Below are positions 43,421-52,129 of a stretch of 64,000 nucleotides of DNA, piece after piece (position 1 is the first letter of the stretch; each line of letters begins with the position of its first letter). Both the position numbers and the translations under genes were made by a program. The DNA lies in assembly GCA_002007745.1 (NCBI GenBank), contig CP019882.1:620001-684000 (forward strand), read 5' to 3'. Source of the stretch: Mycolicibacterium litorale. GTDB lineage: Bacteria; Actinomycetota; Actinomycetes; Mycobacteriales; Mycobacteriaceae. Below the pieces are notes generated by a model. The model was not told the DNA's origin. It searched no databases and saw nothing but the letters and a program-made list of their open reading frames with translations.

Positions 43421-44019
43421 CCGTCCGCCGCGTCACCGGCGTCGTGCTGGCCGCCGGCGCATCCCGCCGGCTCGGACAGCCCAAACAGCTGCTGCCGTAT
43501 CGCGATTCGACGCTGCTTGGTCAGACACTGACAACGGCCCTGACGATGGCCCGCAGCTGTCGATTCGATCAGCTCATCGTCACTCTGGGTGGTGCCGCCG
43601 CAGCGGTACAGGACACCGTGCCACTCGACGGGCTGGATATCGTCGTCGCCGAAGTCAGCGAGTCGGGCTGCTCGGCGTCATTGCGAGCCGCGCTCGAGCG
43701 GGTGCATCCGGACACCGACGGTATCGTCCTGCTGCTCGGCGACCAGCCCGGGGTGACCGTCGCGGCGGTGCGCGCACTGCTCGGCCACGCGGATCACCCC
43801 ATCGCGGTATGTCGTTATGCCGACGGAATCGGGCATCCGTTCTGGCTGAGCCGCACCGTCTTCGCAGACCTGAGTCTGCTGCACGGCGACAAGGCGGTGT
43901 GGAAGTTGATCGAAGACGGTCGCTTTCGCGTCGCTGAAGTGCCGGTTGCCGGCCCGGTACCCCTCGACGTCGACACCTGGGACGATTACCAGCGTCTGCT
44001 CGCGGCGGTGGCGCCGTGA
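43417..44019 (+). CDS. MobA/MocA-like molybdenum cofactor nucleotidyltransferase
   Basis: 200 aa. The nucleotide-binding start is GVVLAAGASRRLGQPKQLLP (LAAGxSxRxGxxK), followed by VLLLGDQPGVTVAAVRALL and DVDTWDDYQRLL. Family members add CMP (MocA) or GMP (MobA) to molybdopterin. CO dehydrogenases of this type use the cytosine dinucleotide, so a cytidylyltransferase is expected. It overlaps the preceding maturase (ATGA) and the following coxD (GTGA). Confidence 0.87.
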   Translation: MTVRRVTGVVLAAGASRRLGQPKQLLPYRDSTLLGQTLTTALTMARSCRFDQLIVTLGGAAAAVQDTVPLDGLDIVVAEVSESGCSASLRAALERVHPDTDGIVLLLGDQPGVTVAAVRALLGHADHPIAVCRYADGIGHPFWLSRTVFADLSLLHGDKAVWKLIEDGRFRVAEVPVAGPVPLDVDTWDDYQRLLAAVAP

Positions 44020-44897
44020 CATTCGACGACGTCGACGACGTCATCCGCCGATTCGATGAGCACGGGCACTTGCTGGATGTCGGGACCGCCTCGGCGTTCT
44101 ACCTCGCCGCCACCCTCAAACGGCCACTGCTGTTGGAGGGTGAGCCCGGGGTCGGCAAGACCTCGGCGGCGAAAACGCTTGCGGCCGTGCAGCACACATC
44201 GCTGATCCGGCTGCAGTGTTACGAGGGGCTGACCGCGGCCGAGGCGCTGTACGACTGGAACTACCAGCGCCAGCTGCTGGCCATCCGGCTCGCCGAGAGC
44301 CGCGGTGCGGCGATCGATGAGGCCGACCTCTACAGTGAAAGCTACCTCGTCGACCGGCCGATCCTGGCCTGTGTGCGGCACCGCGGTCCGACACCGCCAG
44401 TGCTGCTGATCGACGAGATCGACCGCGCCGACGACGAATTCGAGGCCCTGCTACTGGAGTTCCTCGGCGAGTCGGCGGTGACGGTGCCGGAGCTGGGAAC
44501 CTTCGTCGCCGCGCAGCCGCCCGTGACGGTATTGACCTCGAACCGCAGCCGCGATCTGCACGACGCGTTGCGGCGGCGTTGCCTGTATCACTGGATCGAC
44601 TATCCCCAGCCGCAGCGGGCGGCCGCGATCGTCCGGCGGAGTGTGCCCGGGGCGACCGCTGCGCTCATCGAGCACGCCACCCAATTCGTCAGCCGGGCCA
44701 GGGAACTGGATCTGGACAAGCCGCCCGGCGTCGCGGAGACGATCGATTGGGTGGCCGCCCTGGTCGCTCTCGGGGCTGGTGATCTGGTCGACCCCGCCGC
44801 CCTGGCAAGCCTCAGCGCGCTGGGGAAGACCCCTGATGACAGTGCAGGCCTGCGCACTGCGTTCAGTGAGTACCGCACCCAGTTGGCCACCGGATAG
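44016..44897 (+). CDS. coxD: CoxD, MoxR-type AAA+ ATPase
   Basis: 293 aa. Walker A is [18 protein letters not shown], Walker B VLLIDEIDRADDEFEALLLE, sensor 1 TVLTSNRSRDLHDALRRRC. In Oligotropha, CoxD is needed to build the [CuSMoO2] centre of CoxL. It works with the von Willebrand protein CoxE, encoded three genes on. The order here (MobA-like, coxD, coxG, coxE) is compact and coupled. Confidence 0.92.
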   Translation: MTFDDVDDVIRRFDEHGHLLDVGTASAFYLAATLKRPLLLEGEPGVGKTSAAKTLAAVQHTSLIRLQCYEGLTAAEALYDWNYQRQLLAIRLAESRGAAIDEADLYSESYLVDRPILACVRHRGPTPPVLLIDEIDRADDEFEALLLEFLGESAVTVPELGTFVAAQPPVTVLTSNRSRDLHDALRRRCLYHWIDYPQPQRAAAIVRRSVPGATAALIEHATQFVSRARELDLDKPPGVAETIDWVAALVALGAGDLVDPAALASLSALGKTPDDSAGLRTAFSEYRTQLATG

Positions 44898-44905
44898 GAG
44901 AGCCC

Positions 44906-45571
44906 ATGAAGATCGACAACCAGTTCACCGTCAGCGTCCCGATCGACCAGGCGTGGGCGGTGCTGACCGATATGGAGCAGGTGGTTCCGTTGATGCCGGG
45001 CGCGCAGCTGGTCGGCCACGAGGGCGATGACTACCTAGGCAAGGTGAAAGTCAAGGTCGGACCGGTGAACAGTGAATTCAGTGGCAAGGCACACTTTCTG
45101 GAGCGCGACGAGGTGCAGCACCGCGCACTCATCGATGGCCGGGGCAAGGAGGCCCGCGGCACCGGCAACGCCGCGGCCGTGGTCACCCTGCAATTGCACG
45201 AGGCCGGCGATCACACTCGCGTCACCGTCGAGACCGACCTGAAGATCGTCGGCAAGCTGGCGCAGTTCGGCAGCAGCATGCTCCAGCAGGTGTCGGAGAA
45301 ACTGCTCGGCCAGTTCGTCGACGCGCTCGAGGCCAAGCTCGCCGGCGACACGCAGCCGGCCGCTCCCGCCGCACCCGAGGCCGGATCGGCGACACCTGCC
45401 GCGGGCCCGGCAGCCCCGGCACCCAACATCGCACCGGCCCCCGAGCCCGAACCCATCGATCTGTTGCAACTGGCCGGCGGCACCGCGGTGACGAAGTATG
45501 CGGCGGTGGGTGTCGCGGCCCTGGTGCTGCTGATTCTCATCCTGGTCTTCGGTCGCCGGCACACCGAGTGA
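44906..45571 (+). CDS. coxG: CoxG, SRPBCC-domain protein with C-terminal membrane anchor
   Basis: 221 aa. The SRPBCC/START-like cavity domain covers 1-150 (FTVSVPIDQAWAVLTDMEQV, VVPLMPGAQLVGHEGDDYLG). A Pro/Ala-rich linker (about 150-190) leads to one C-terminal helix (AAVGVAALVLLILILVFG) and a basic end. CoxG recruits CO dehydrogenase to the membrane, and recent M. smegmatis work reports that it delivers menaquinone to the enzyme. The anchor and linker seen here fit that role. Confidence 0.92.
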   Translation: MKIDNQFTVSVPIDQAWAVLTDMEQVVPLMPGAQLVGHEGDDYLGKVKVKVGPVNSEFSGKAHFLERDEVQHRALIDGRGKEARGTGNAAAVVTLQLHEAGDHTRVTVETDLKIVGKLAQFGSSMLQQVSEKLLGQFVDALEAKLAGDTQPAAPAAPEAGSATPAAGPAAPAPNIAPAPEPEPIDLLQLAGGTAVTKYAAVGVAALVLLILILVFGRRHTE

Positions 45572-46761
45572 GCGCGCCGGCGCTGCTGAGGGGCGTCGAC
45601 CTGGCCGCGTTTGCTGCCGGTTTGGTGGCCCGCATGCGCGCCGGCGGTGTGGCGGTGTCTGCGAGCGGTCCCGCGGGTCTGGTCGCTGCGATGGGCGCGA
45701 TGGTGCCGACCTCACGAACCCAGCTGTATTGGGCGGCACGGCTCACGTTGGTGAACCGCGCCGACGACCTGCCGGCGTTCGACGCGGTGTTCGACGCCGT
45801 CTTCGCCGACGCTGTCCTGCCCGTCGACCCGGTTTCGCTGCGGGCCCAGCGCGGCGCTGCCGCCGCCCCGATCCCGGCGAGCGGCCGTACCGCCGACTCC
45901 GGTCCGCAGGCCGGCGGACTGCCCTGGACCACCCGGCCACCGTCGTTGCGCGCCGCCGACGCGGCGCAGGACGGCACCGCGATCCCCGACCTGCTGCCCA
46001 GCCGGATTGTGGCGCGGGGCGACGAGCCATTCGAGAAATTCGACGAGGCGGACCTGCGTCAGATCGGCAGCTGGTTGGAGCAGACGACGTCGCTGTGGCC
46101 GATGCGGCGCAGTATGCGCGCCGAGGCCGATCGGCACGGCAAGCGCGTCGACCTGCGTGCCACCATCCGGGCGTCCCGTACCACGGGCTGGGAACCACTG
46201 GTAGTGACCAAAACCCGGCCCCGGCGCCGGCCCCGACGGTTGGTGCTGGTCTGCGACGTCAGCCGGTCGATGCAACCCTATGTGGCCGTCTATCTGCATC
46301 TGATGCGCGCTGCCGCCTTGCGGCAGAAGGGGTTTCGCCCCGAGGTCTTCGCGTTCTCCACGACGCTGACCCGGCTGACCGCGGTGTTGGCACACCGCTC
46401 GCCGGAGACCGCGCTGGCCCGAGCCAACGCCAAGGTCACCGACCGCTACGGGGGTACCCACCTGGGCCGTTCGCTGGCCGCGCTGCTCACCGCACCCAAC
46501 GGCGCTGTATTGCGCGGTGCGGTGGTGATCGTCGCCTCTGACGGTTGGGACAGCGACCCGCCCGAGGTCGTCGACCACGCCCTCACCCGGATCAGACGCC
46601 GCGCCGCCCAGCTCATCTGGCTCAACCCGCGGGCGGCCGCGCCCGGCTTCGAGCCACTGGCCGGGTCGATGGCCGCCGCGCTGCCGCACTGCGATGCGTT
46701 TCTACCGGCCGACTCGCTGGCCGGGATCCGTGAGCTGTTCGCCACCCTGGCCCGACTGTAA
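45568..46761 (+). CDS. coxE: CoxE, von Willebrand factor A domain protein
   Basis: 397 aa. The C-terminal VWA domain has the MIDAS motif DVSRSM, later Thr in YGGTHLGRS and Asp in IVASDGWDSDPPEV. The N-terminal half is helical with an Ala/Pro-rich loop. CoxE works with CoxD to insert copper and sulfur in the CoxL active site. The GTG start overlaps the coxG stop (GTGA). It is the last gene of the CO dehydrogenase operon. Confidence 0.93.
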   Translation: MSAPALLRGVDLAAFAAGLVARMRAGGVAVSASGPAGLVAAMGAMVPTSRTQLYWAARLTLVNRADDLPAFDAVFDAVFADAVLPVDPVSLRAQRGAAAAPIPASGRTADSGPQAGGLPWTTRPPSLRAADAAQDGTAIPDLLPSRIVARGDEPFEKFDEADLRQIGSWLEQTTSLWPMRRSMRAEADRHGKRVDLRATIRASRTTGWEPLVVTKTRPRRRPRRLVLVCDVSRSMQPYVAVYLHLMRAAALRQKGFRPEVFAFSTTLTRLTAVLAHRSPETALARANAKVTDRYGGTHLGRSLAALLTAPNGAVLRGAVVIVASDGWDSDPPEVVDHALTRIRRRAAQLIWLNPRAAAPGFEPLAGSMAAALPHCDAFLPADSLAGIRELFATLARL

Positions 46762-46852
46762 TCAGCCCAGGATCGGCGGCACCAGCTCGCGGGGCCCGCG
46801 CGCGGTGTCGTCGCCGCCGTCCAGGGCGTTGAGCACCTCCGGAGCGGTCAGA

Positions 46853-47101
46853 TCAGGGCACGGCCTTGTCTTGCGGAGCCGCGACCATGATCGGCCCGGC
46901 CTCCGAGCCGTCGACCGCTGACTTGAAGCTGCCCTGGGTGCCGTCGGAGTCGATGGCCGCTCCGTCATGGCCACTGTCGCCGTCCTGGACGGCGAACGTG
47001 ACCGTCGGGCTGCTGGCGGACGCCACCGCCATGCCCCCGAACATGCCGGCCAGGCCGATGGCGGCCGAGGCGACGACTCCACTGAAGATGATCTTTATCA
47101 A
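46853..47101 (-). CDS. Small secreted protein, function unknown
   Basis: 82 aa. It has a clear signal peptide (IKIIFSGVVASAAIGLAGMF, then GGMAVASA before the likely cleavage site) and a short acidic mature part of about 52 residues (VQDGDSGHDGAAIDSDGTQG). The start is a TTG at 47101 with AAAGG 8-9 nt upstream; no ATG or GTG start gives the signal peptide. No Cys, so it is not a lipoprotein. It lies between the CO dehydrogenase operon and dedA and seems to be its own unit. Confidence 0.6.
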   Translation of the reverse strand: MIKIIFSGVVASAAIGLAGMFGGMAVASASSPTVTFAVQDGDSGHDGAAIDSDGTQGSFKSAVDGSEAGPIMVAAPQDKAVP

Positions 47102-47229
47102 ATCTGTGACCTTTCACGCGATCAGCGCAAGGTAACCGCCGACCCTGGCAGAAGCGCTGTGCGTTGCCTGGGAGTCTGCTTGAGTGCCGGCCGGGCCGGC
47201 GCCGCGCTCCTGGCCGCAGGACCGCGGGA

Positions 47230-47916
47230 TTATTCGGTCGGCTCCGGCGCCGTCCCAGTGAGGCCGTTCTTGGCGTTCTTGCGGCGCTTGTACCACTCGA
47301 TGATCATCGGGCTGACCGAGGCCACGGCGATGAGGACGAAGATCGGTTCCAGCAGCTTCTGGATGATCTCGAACTGCCCCAGGCCGTAGCCGAGTAACGG
47401 CAGGCCGACACCCCAGGCGATCGCGCCGATGATGTTGAACGCGGTGAAAGTGGTGTAGCGCATCCGCGCCGCCCCGGCCGCGATCGGCGCCAGGGTCCGC
47501 ACGATCGGCACGAACCGGGCCAGCACGATCGCGAACGGCCCGCGCTGCTCGAAGAACAGGTGTGCCTCGTCCAGATAGCGTTGCTTGAGGAAGCGGGCGT
47601 CGGGTTTGAACATCGCGGTGCCGATGAACCGGCCGACGAGGTACCCCACCTGGCCGCCCAGAATGGCCGCGATGGGGATGAAGACCAGCAGCTGCCAGAG
47701 CGTGAAGTTCGCTGCTCCGCCCTGGGTGGTTGCGGTGCCGGCGGCCAGCATCCCGGCGACGAACAGCAGGGTGTCACCGGGCAGGACGGGGAAGAGCACT
47801 CCTGACTCGACGAACACCACCGCCAGCAACCCGATCAAGGCCCAGGTGCCGAAGTGGTTGATCAACGTGACCGGGTCGAGGAAATCGGGCATGAGCGCGA
47901 GGCTGGTGCTCGTCAT
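47230..47916 (-). CDS. DedA-family membrane protein (Rv0364-like)
   Basis: 228 aa with four to five membrane segments and two re-entrant parts. The family motif FxGxxLPxxP is seen as VESGVLFPVLPGDTLLFVAG, and the second as RFVPIVRTLAPIAAGAARM. DedA proteins act as lipid-carrier or phospholipid flippases and affect envelope integrity. The C-terminus is basic (IIEWYKRRKNAKNG). The ATG at 47916 is 8 nt from a TATGGT -10, so it may be leaderless. It is divergent from fba, as in M. tuberculosis. Confidence 0.9.
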   Translation of the reverse strand: MTSTSLALMPDFLDPVTLINHFGTWALIGLLAVVFVESGVLFPVLPGDTLLFVAGMLAAGTATTQGGAANFTLWQLLVFIPIAAILGGQVGYLVGRFIGTAMFKPDARFLKQRYLDEAHLFFEQRGPFAIVLARFVPIVRTLAPIAAGAARMRYTTFTAFNIIGAIAWGVGLPLLGYGLGQFEIIQKLLEPIFVLIAVASVSPMIIEWYKRRKNAKNGLTGTAPEPTE

Positions 47917-47924
47917 GAGGCCCG

Positions 47925-47930
47925 ACCATA
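47925..47930 (-). promoter_or_regulatory. -10 element TATGGT of dedA
   Basis: TATGGT on the minus strand, 8 nt before the ATG at 47916. Confidence 0.4.
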
Positions 47931-48037
47931 CCTGTCCGGGTCCGGGACTTGCTGTGCTCGCCCCCGCTGGCGGCGCCGCAACCGCACCTCTTTGAGATAC
48001 TTCTGCAGACAACCCGGATCAGCCGAGAGGAATCGCC

Positions 48038-49075
48038 ATGCCCATCGCCACCCCCGAGGTCTACGCGGAGATGCTGGGCCGTGCCAAGGAGCACTCGTTC
48101 GCGTTCCCGGCCATCAACTGCGTCGGTTCGGAGAGCATCAACGCCGCCATCAAGGGCTTCGCCGACGCCGGCAGCGACGGCATCATTCAGTTCTCCACCG
48201 GCGGCGCGGAGTTCGGTTCCGGTCTCGGCGTCAAGGACATGGTCACCGGCGCGGTAGCGCTCGCGGAGTTTGCCCACGTGGTGGCCGCGAAGTACCCGAT
48301 CACCGTGGCCCTGCACACCGATCACTGCCCCAAGGACAAGCTCGACACCTATGTACGCCCGCTGCTCGCGGTCTCGGCCGAGCGGGTGGCCAAGGGCGAC
48401 AACCCGCTGTTCCAGTCGCACATGTGGGACGGTTCGGCCGTCCCGATCGACGAGAACCTGTCGATCGCGCAGGAGCTGCTGAAGCTGGCGGCGGAGGCCA
48501 AGATCATCCTCGAGATCGAGATCGGTGTCGTCGGCGGTGAAGAGGACGGCGTCGAGGCGGAGATCAACGAGAAGCTCTACACCTCTCCGGAGGATTTCGA
48601 GAAGACGATCGAAGCTCTCGGGGCCGGTGAGCACGGCCGCTACCTGCTGGCTGCCACGTTCGGCAACGTGCACGGTGTCTACAAGCCGGGCAATGTCGTG
48701 CTCAAGCCCGAGGTGCTGGCCGAGGGCCAGAAGGTGGCCTCGGCCAAGCTCGGCCTGCCGGCCGGCTCCAAGCCGTTCGACTTCGTCTTCCACGGCGGCT
48801 CGGGCTCGCTGAAGTCCGAGATCGAGGACTCGCTGAAGTACGGCGTGGTGAAGATGAACGTCGACACCGACACCCAGTACGCCTTCACCCGTCCGATCGC
48901 GGCGCACATGTTCTCCAACTACGACGGCGTGCTGAAGGTGGACGGGGAAGTCGGGAACAAGAAGGTCTACGACCCGCGCAGCTATCTCAAGAAGGCCGAG
49001 GCCTCGATGTCCGAGCGGGTGGTGGAGGCGTGCAACGATCTGCACAGCGCCGGCCGCTCGGTGTCGGCCGGCTAG
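48038..49075 (+). CDS. fba: Class II fructose-bisphosphate aldolase
   Basis: 345 aa zinc-dependent glycolytic/gluconeogenic enzyme. Zinc and substrate motifs are ALHTDHCPKDKLD, IGVVGGEEDGVE, FGNVHGVYKPGNV and DFVFHGGSGSLKSEIE. Length equals the M. tuberculosis Fba (Rv0363c). The ATG has a GAGAGGAA ribosome site. It is normally essential in mycobacteria. Confidence 0.97.
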   Translation: MPIATPEVYAEMLGRAKEHSFAFPAINCVGSESINAAIKGFADAGSDGIIQFSTGGAEFGSGLGVKDMVTGAVALAEFAHVVAAKYPITVALHTDHCPKDKLDTYVRPLLAVSAERVAKGDNPLFQSHMWDGSAVPIDENLSIAQELLKLAAEAKIILEIEIGVVGGEEDGVEAEINEKLYTSPEDFEKTIEALGAGEHGRYLLAATFGNVHGVYKPGNVVLKPEVLAEGQKVASAKLGLPAGSKPFDFVFHGGSGSLKSEIEDSLKYGVVKMNVDTDTQYAFTRPIAAHMFSNYDGVLKVDGEVGNKKVYDPRSYLKKAEASMSERVVEACNDLHSAGRSVSAG

Positions 49076-49082
49076 CGCGTGC

Positions 49083-49119
49083 GGCGCGGTTATCGCCACT
49101 CGGCGGCGATAACCGCGCC
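49083..49119. terminator. Strong hairpin between fba and the convergent membrane protein
   Basis: A perfect 15-bp stem (GGCGCGGTTATCGCC with GGCGATAACCGCGCC) around a 7-nt loop, 8 bp after the fba stop. No T tract, but position and strength suit a bidirectional terminator. Confidence 0.85.
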
Positions 49120-49126
49120 CAAATCT

Positions 49127-49855
49127 CTAGGTTGCCTGGCAGATCTTCCACTGGTTATCGCGAAACTGCAGGTCGAAGCTGCGGGTCGATCGGGTGGACG
49201 GGTCGAACGCCATGAACGACGTGACGTTGGCTTCGGCGTGGTCGCCGTTGACCACCACTTCGTCGACGCTGGCGACGACCGGGTATTGGCGGGCGGCCGC
49301 GACCCGCGCATGTGTCTGCGACCAGGCCTGGTCGTCGTAGTTGACGTAGCTGTCCCGGGTCTGGCCGCAGGTGATGCCGCGCAACGTCGCGAGGTCGCCA
49401 TTCTGCACGGCGGTGTCGAAGCTCTGGATCGTCGAGCGCACCAAGTCCTCCTGAGAGACCGTGGTGGACTTGTGCCGGGTCAGCAGGATCGTGATCAGGA
49501 TGGCGACCGCGGCGACCGCCGCGATGACCGCAATCACCGCGATGACCAGGGCCCAGCTGCGCCGGCGGGTGGCAGGAACTCGCGGCGGGATGGCCTGCGG
49601 TCCGGTGCGCGGTGCCGAGACGGCGAAGACCTCGGTGGGGGCGGCGATGATCTCGGTCTGCGGTTCCGGGGTGCGGTCGATGATCTGCGTCGACCCCGCA
49701 TCGAAACCTGGTGCGGTGTAACGACGTTCGGGCGGTGAGTCGGCGGCCCCGATCGACTCGGTGGCCTCGCCGGTCTCCTGGGGCGGCTGCTCGCCGCCCT
49801 CGGGCGCGACGGGCTCGGTCGCGTCGCCGTGGTCGGGCCCGGATGGGTTCGACAT
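49127..49855 (-). CDS. Membrane-anchored protein (Rv0361-like)
   Basis: 242 aa. A Pro/Glu-rich cytoplasmic N-terminal region of about 98 residues precedes one membrane helix (WALVIAVIAVIAAVAAVAIL). The extracellular part (about 125-242) is a small alpha/beta fold of the DUF4878/Rv0361 type (EDLVRSTIQSFDTAVQNGDL, NVTSFMAFDPSTRSTRSFDL, DNQWKICQAT). It has two Cys that could pair. Position beside fba and the DUF3151 gene agrees with M. tuberculosis. Function is unknown. Confidence 0.8.
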   Translation of the reverse strand: MSNPSGPDHGDATEPVAPEGGEQPPQETGEATESIGAADSPPERRYTAPGFDAGSTQIIDRTPEPQTEIIAAPTEVFAVSAPRTGPQAIPPRVPATRRRSWALVIAVIAVIAAVAAVAILITILLTRHKSTTVSQEDLVRSTIQSFDTAVQNGDLATLRGITCGQTRDSYVNYDDQAWSQTHARVAAARQYPVVASVDEVVVNGDHAEANVTSFMAFDPSTRSTRSFDLQFRDNQWKICQAT

Positions 49856-49948
49856 GTGGTGCTGCGGTCCTCCTCAAGCGCTGTTGATACTGACCCTAAC
49901 TCGTGGGTCCGACCAATGGCTGGCGGCAGCACCGGCACAATAGGACCC

Positions 49949-50365
49949 ATGACGTCCTTTGGTGATCTCCTCGGGCCTGAGCCCGTGCTGCTGCCCGGTG
50001 ATCCCGCGGCCGAAGCCGAACTGGAGGCGGGGGAGAAGGCGGCGATCGTGGCGGCCGCCCACCCGTCTGCGTCGGTGGCGTGGGCGACCCTGGCCGAGGA
50101 GGCCCTGGCCGACGACAAGGCGATCACCGCGTACGCCTACGCCCGGACCGGGTACCACCGCGGACTCGATCAACTGCGCCGCAACGGCTGGAAGGGTTTC
50201 GGGCCGGTGCCGTTCCGGCATGAGCCCAACCGTGGCTTTCTGCGGTGCGTGGCGGCCCTGGCGCGGGCCGCGGACACCATCGGCGAGACCGAGGAGTTCG
50301 CCCGCTGCCTGGACCTGCTTGACGACTGCGACCCGGCCGCCCGCGTCGAGCTCGGCCTCGCCTAG
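49949..50365 (+). CDS. DUF3151 family protein (Rv0360c-like)
   Basis: 138 aa soluble alpha-helical protein. It reads FGDLLGPEPVLLPGDPAAEA, then TPR-like helices (VAWATLAEEALADDKAITAY, YARTGYHRGLDQLRRNGWKG). This is a conserved actinobacterial family without a known role. The ATG at 49949 is where family homology begins. The 3' end overlaps the convergent FUSC gene by 4 bp. Confidence 0.85.
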   Translation: MTSFGDLLGPEPVLLPGDPAAEAELEAGEKAAIVAAAHPSASVAWATLAEEALADDKAITAYAYARTGYHRGLDQLRRNGWKGFGPVPFRHEPNRGFLRCVAALARAADTIGETEEFARCLDLLDDCDPAARVELGLA

Positions 50366-52124
50366 CGATCGTCCACCAGCGATTGCCGCAGCTCGGCGAT
50401 CTGGTCGTCGATGAACGCCTCGGTGCTGGTGCACGCCGGTGGCGCGGTGCCGGTGCGCACCGCCACCGCGAGGTCGCGTAACTGTCGGACAGCAGGGTCC
50501 GCGGCGCGCTCGTCGAACAGCGATTGCCCGAACGCGACACCGTCGCCCCGATGCTCGATGGTCCAGCACGCCGCGATGGTGCGGTAGGCCAGCTGCTCGG
50601 TCGCCGCGACCGCGGGCAGCAATTGCTGCGCGGCGCACCGGTGCCGTGCTGAGCCGGCCAGCGCGGCCTCGTCGGACTCCATCAGCGCCATCGCGGCCAG
50701 CTGCAGGTCGCGCCGGGCGGCCCTGGCCGGCAGTGTGGTGGTGTCACCGGCTGCGACGTAGGGCAACACCTCGGCGGCGGCCTCCAGGGTGCGTCCGATG
50801 GCGTCGGTGAGTCGCGTCGACTCCTGCCAGTGCGCCGCGATGAGAAAGACCACCACCCCGACGGCGCAGCCGATCAGGGTGTCCGCGCCGCGCGCCAGGA
50901 GCAGCCGACCGATGTCGACGGAATGGGTGCCCGATGAAATGGTCAGCGCGGCCGTGGTGATGAAAACTGTTGCCAGCGCATAGTTGCGCACCACCAGCAT
51001 CTCGATGACGAACTGCAGCAGAGCCAGCAGCGGCGCCAGCCACAAGCCTTGCGGGTGGAGCAACAGAATCGCCCCGGCCAAGCCCAGACCCACCCAGGTG
51101 CCCAGTAGTCGTTCGGTGCCGCGGCGCAGCGTCCGGCTGCGGTCAGTGCCCTGATGCAACACCAGGACGGCCGCGGCCATCGCCCAGTAGGCGTGGTCGA
51201 TACCCAGCGCCATCGCGACCGCGCCGGCCAGCGGAACCCCGACCGCGACCCGGCCCATCACGTGGCGTACGTGGGAGCCCGGGCTGACCGCACGGCGTAG
51301 CACGGTGACCAGTGGGGGGCTGCCCAGGGGAATCCGGTCAGTGGCTCTGGTGGCGACCGTCTCCGGGGCAGTTGCAGGGCGCCGATCTGGCGGGCCTGCC
51401 CGGCGCACTCCGCGGACGGGGCGGCGCCGGCGGACAGCGCGGTGGTGAACAGGACGTGCAGTGCGTGGTTGGCGCCGCGCAGCCGGTGCAGGACGCTGGT
51501 GGGCCGCGCCGCTAACGGCTGGTAGTTGACCAGCACACTCCACGATTTGTGCAGGGCGGTCGCCGCGCGGTGGCGAGCGGTGCGTTCCTGCGGGGTGTTG
51601 GCCACTTCGAGATAGCCGGCCACCGCTTCGGCGGCGGCGCTGACGGCCGCCCGTTCGGGCGCGCGGAACTCGAGCACCGCGCCGGCCATCTGCACCAACC
51701 ACGCCACGGCGCCGCCGGACAGCACGAGCAGCCCGATGGCCCAGGGAGGCAGGTGAGCCGCCGAGACGCCGACGCCCGCCGCGCACGCCACCACGAAGAC
51801 GTACGCCCCCGGCGGTCCGACGGCCAGCGCATTGCACAGCCAGACCGCCGCGACGGCGACCAGCGACACCGCCGCGACGCCGAGCCAGGGCAGCTGCGCC
51901 GACCAGTCGCCGAGTGCGACCGCGGCGGCCAGCGATATCGCCACCGTCGCCAATTCGATACCGCGGTTGGCGTAGGGGCGATCGCCGCCGAAGCGTGAGG
52001 TGAACGCGCCGAGACTGGCGATGAGCCCCGCTCCGACCGATCCGGCGGACCAGCCGACCAGCACCGGTATGGCGGTGCTGATCGCGGCGCGCAGGCCGAT
52101 GCGCCAGCGCGATGGTGTGCCCAA
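50362..52124 (-). pseudogene. FUSC-family membrane transporter, interrupted by a single frameshift
   Basis: Two reading frames together make one FUSC/YccS-like protein of about 587 aa. The N-terminal part (52124 to about 51368) has RAAISTAIPVLVGWSAGSVG and several membrane helices. The C-terminal part (about 51367 to 50362) has AYWAMAAAVLVLHQGTDRSR and RGTERLLGTWVGLGLAGAI. The frames join at a GGGG run (51365-51368; CCCC on the coding strand), where one more C would restore the frame. The TTG start at 52124 has GGTGAG upstream. FUSC proteins are aromatic acid or amphiphile exporters. A sequencing error is as likely as a true mutation. Confidence 0.75.
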
Positions 52125-52129
52125 TCAGC

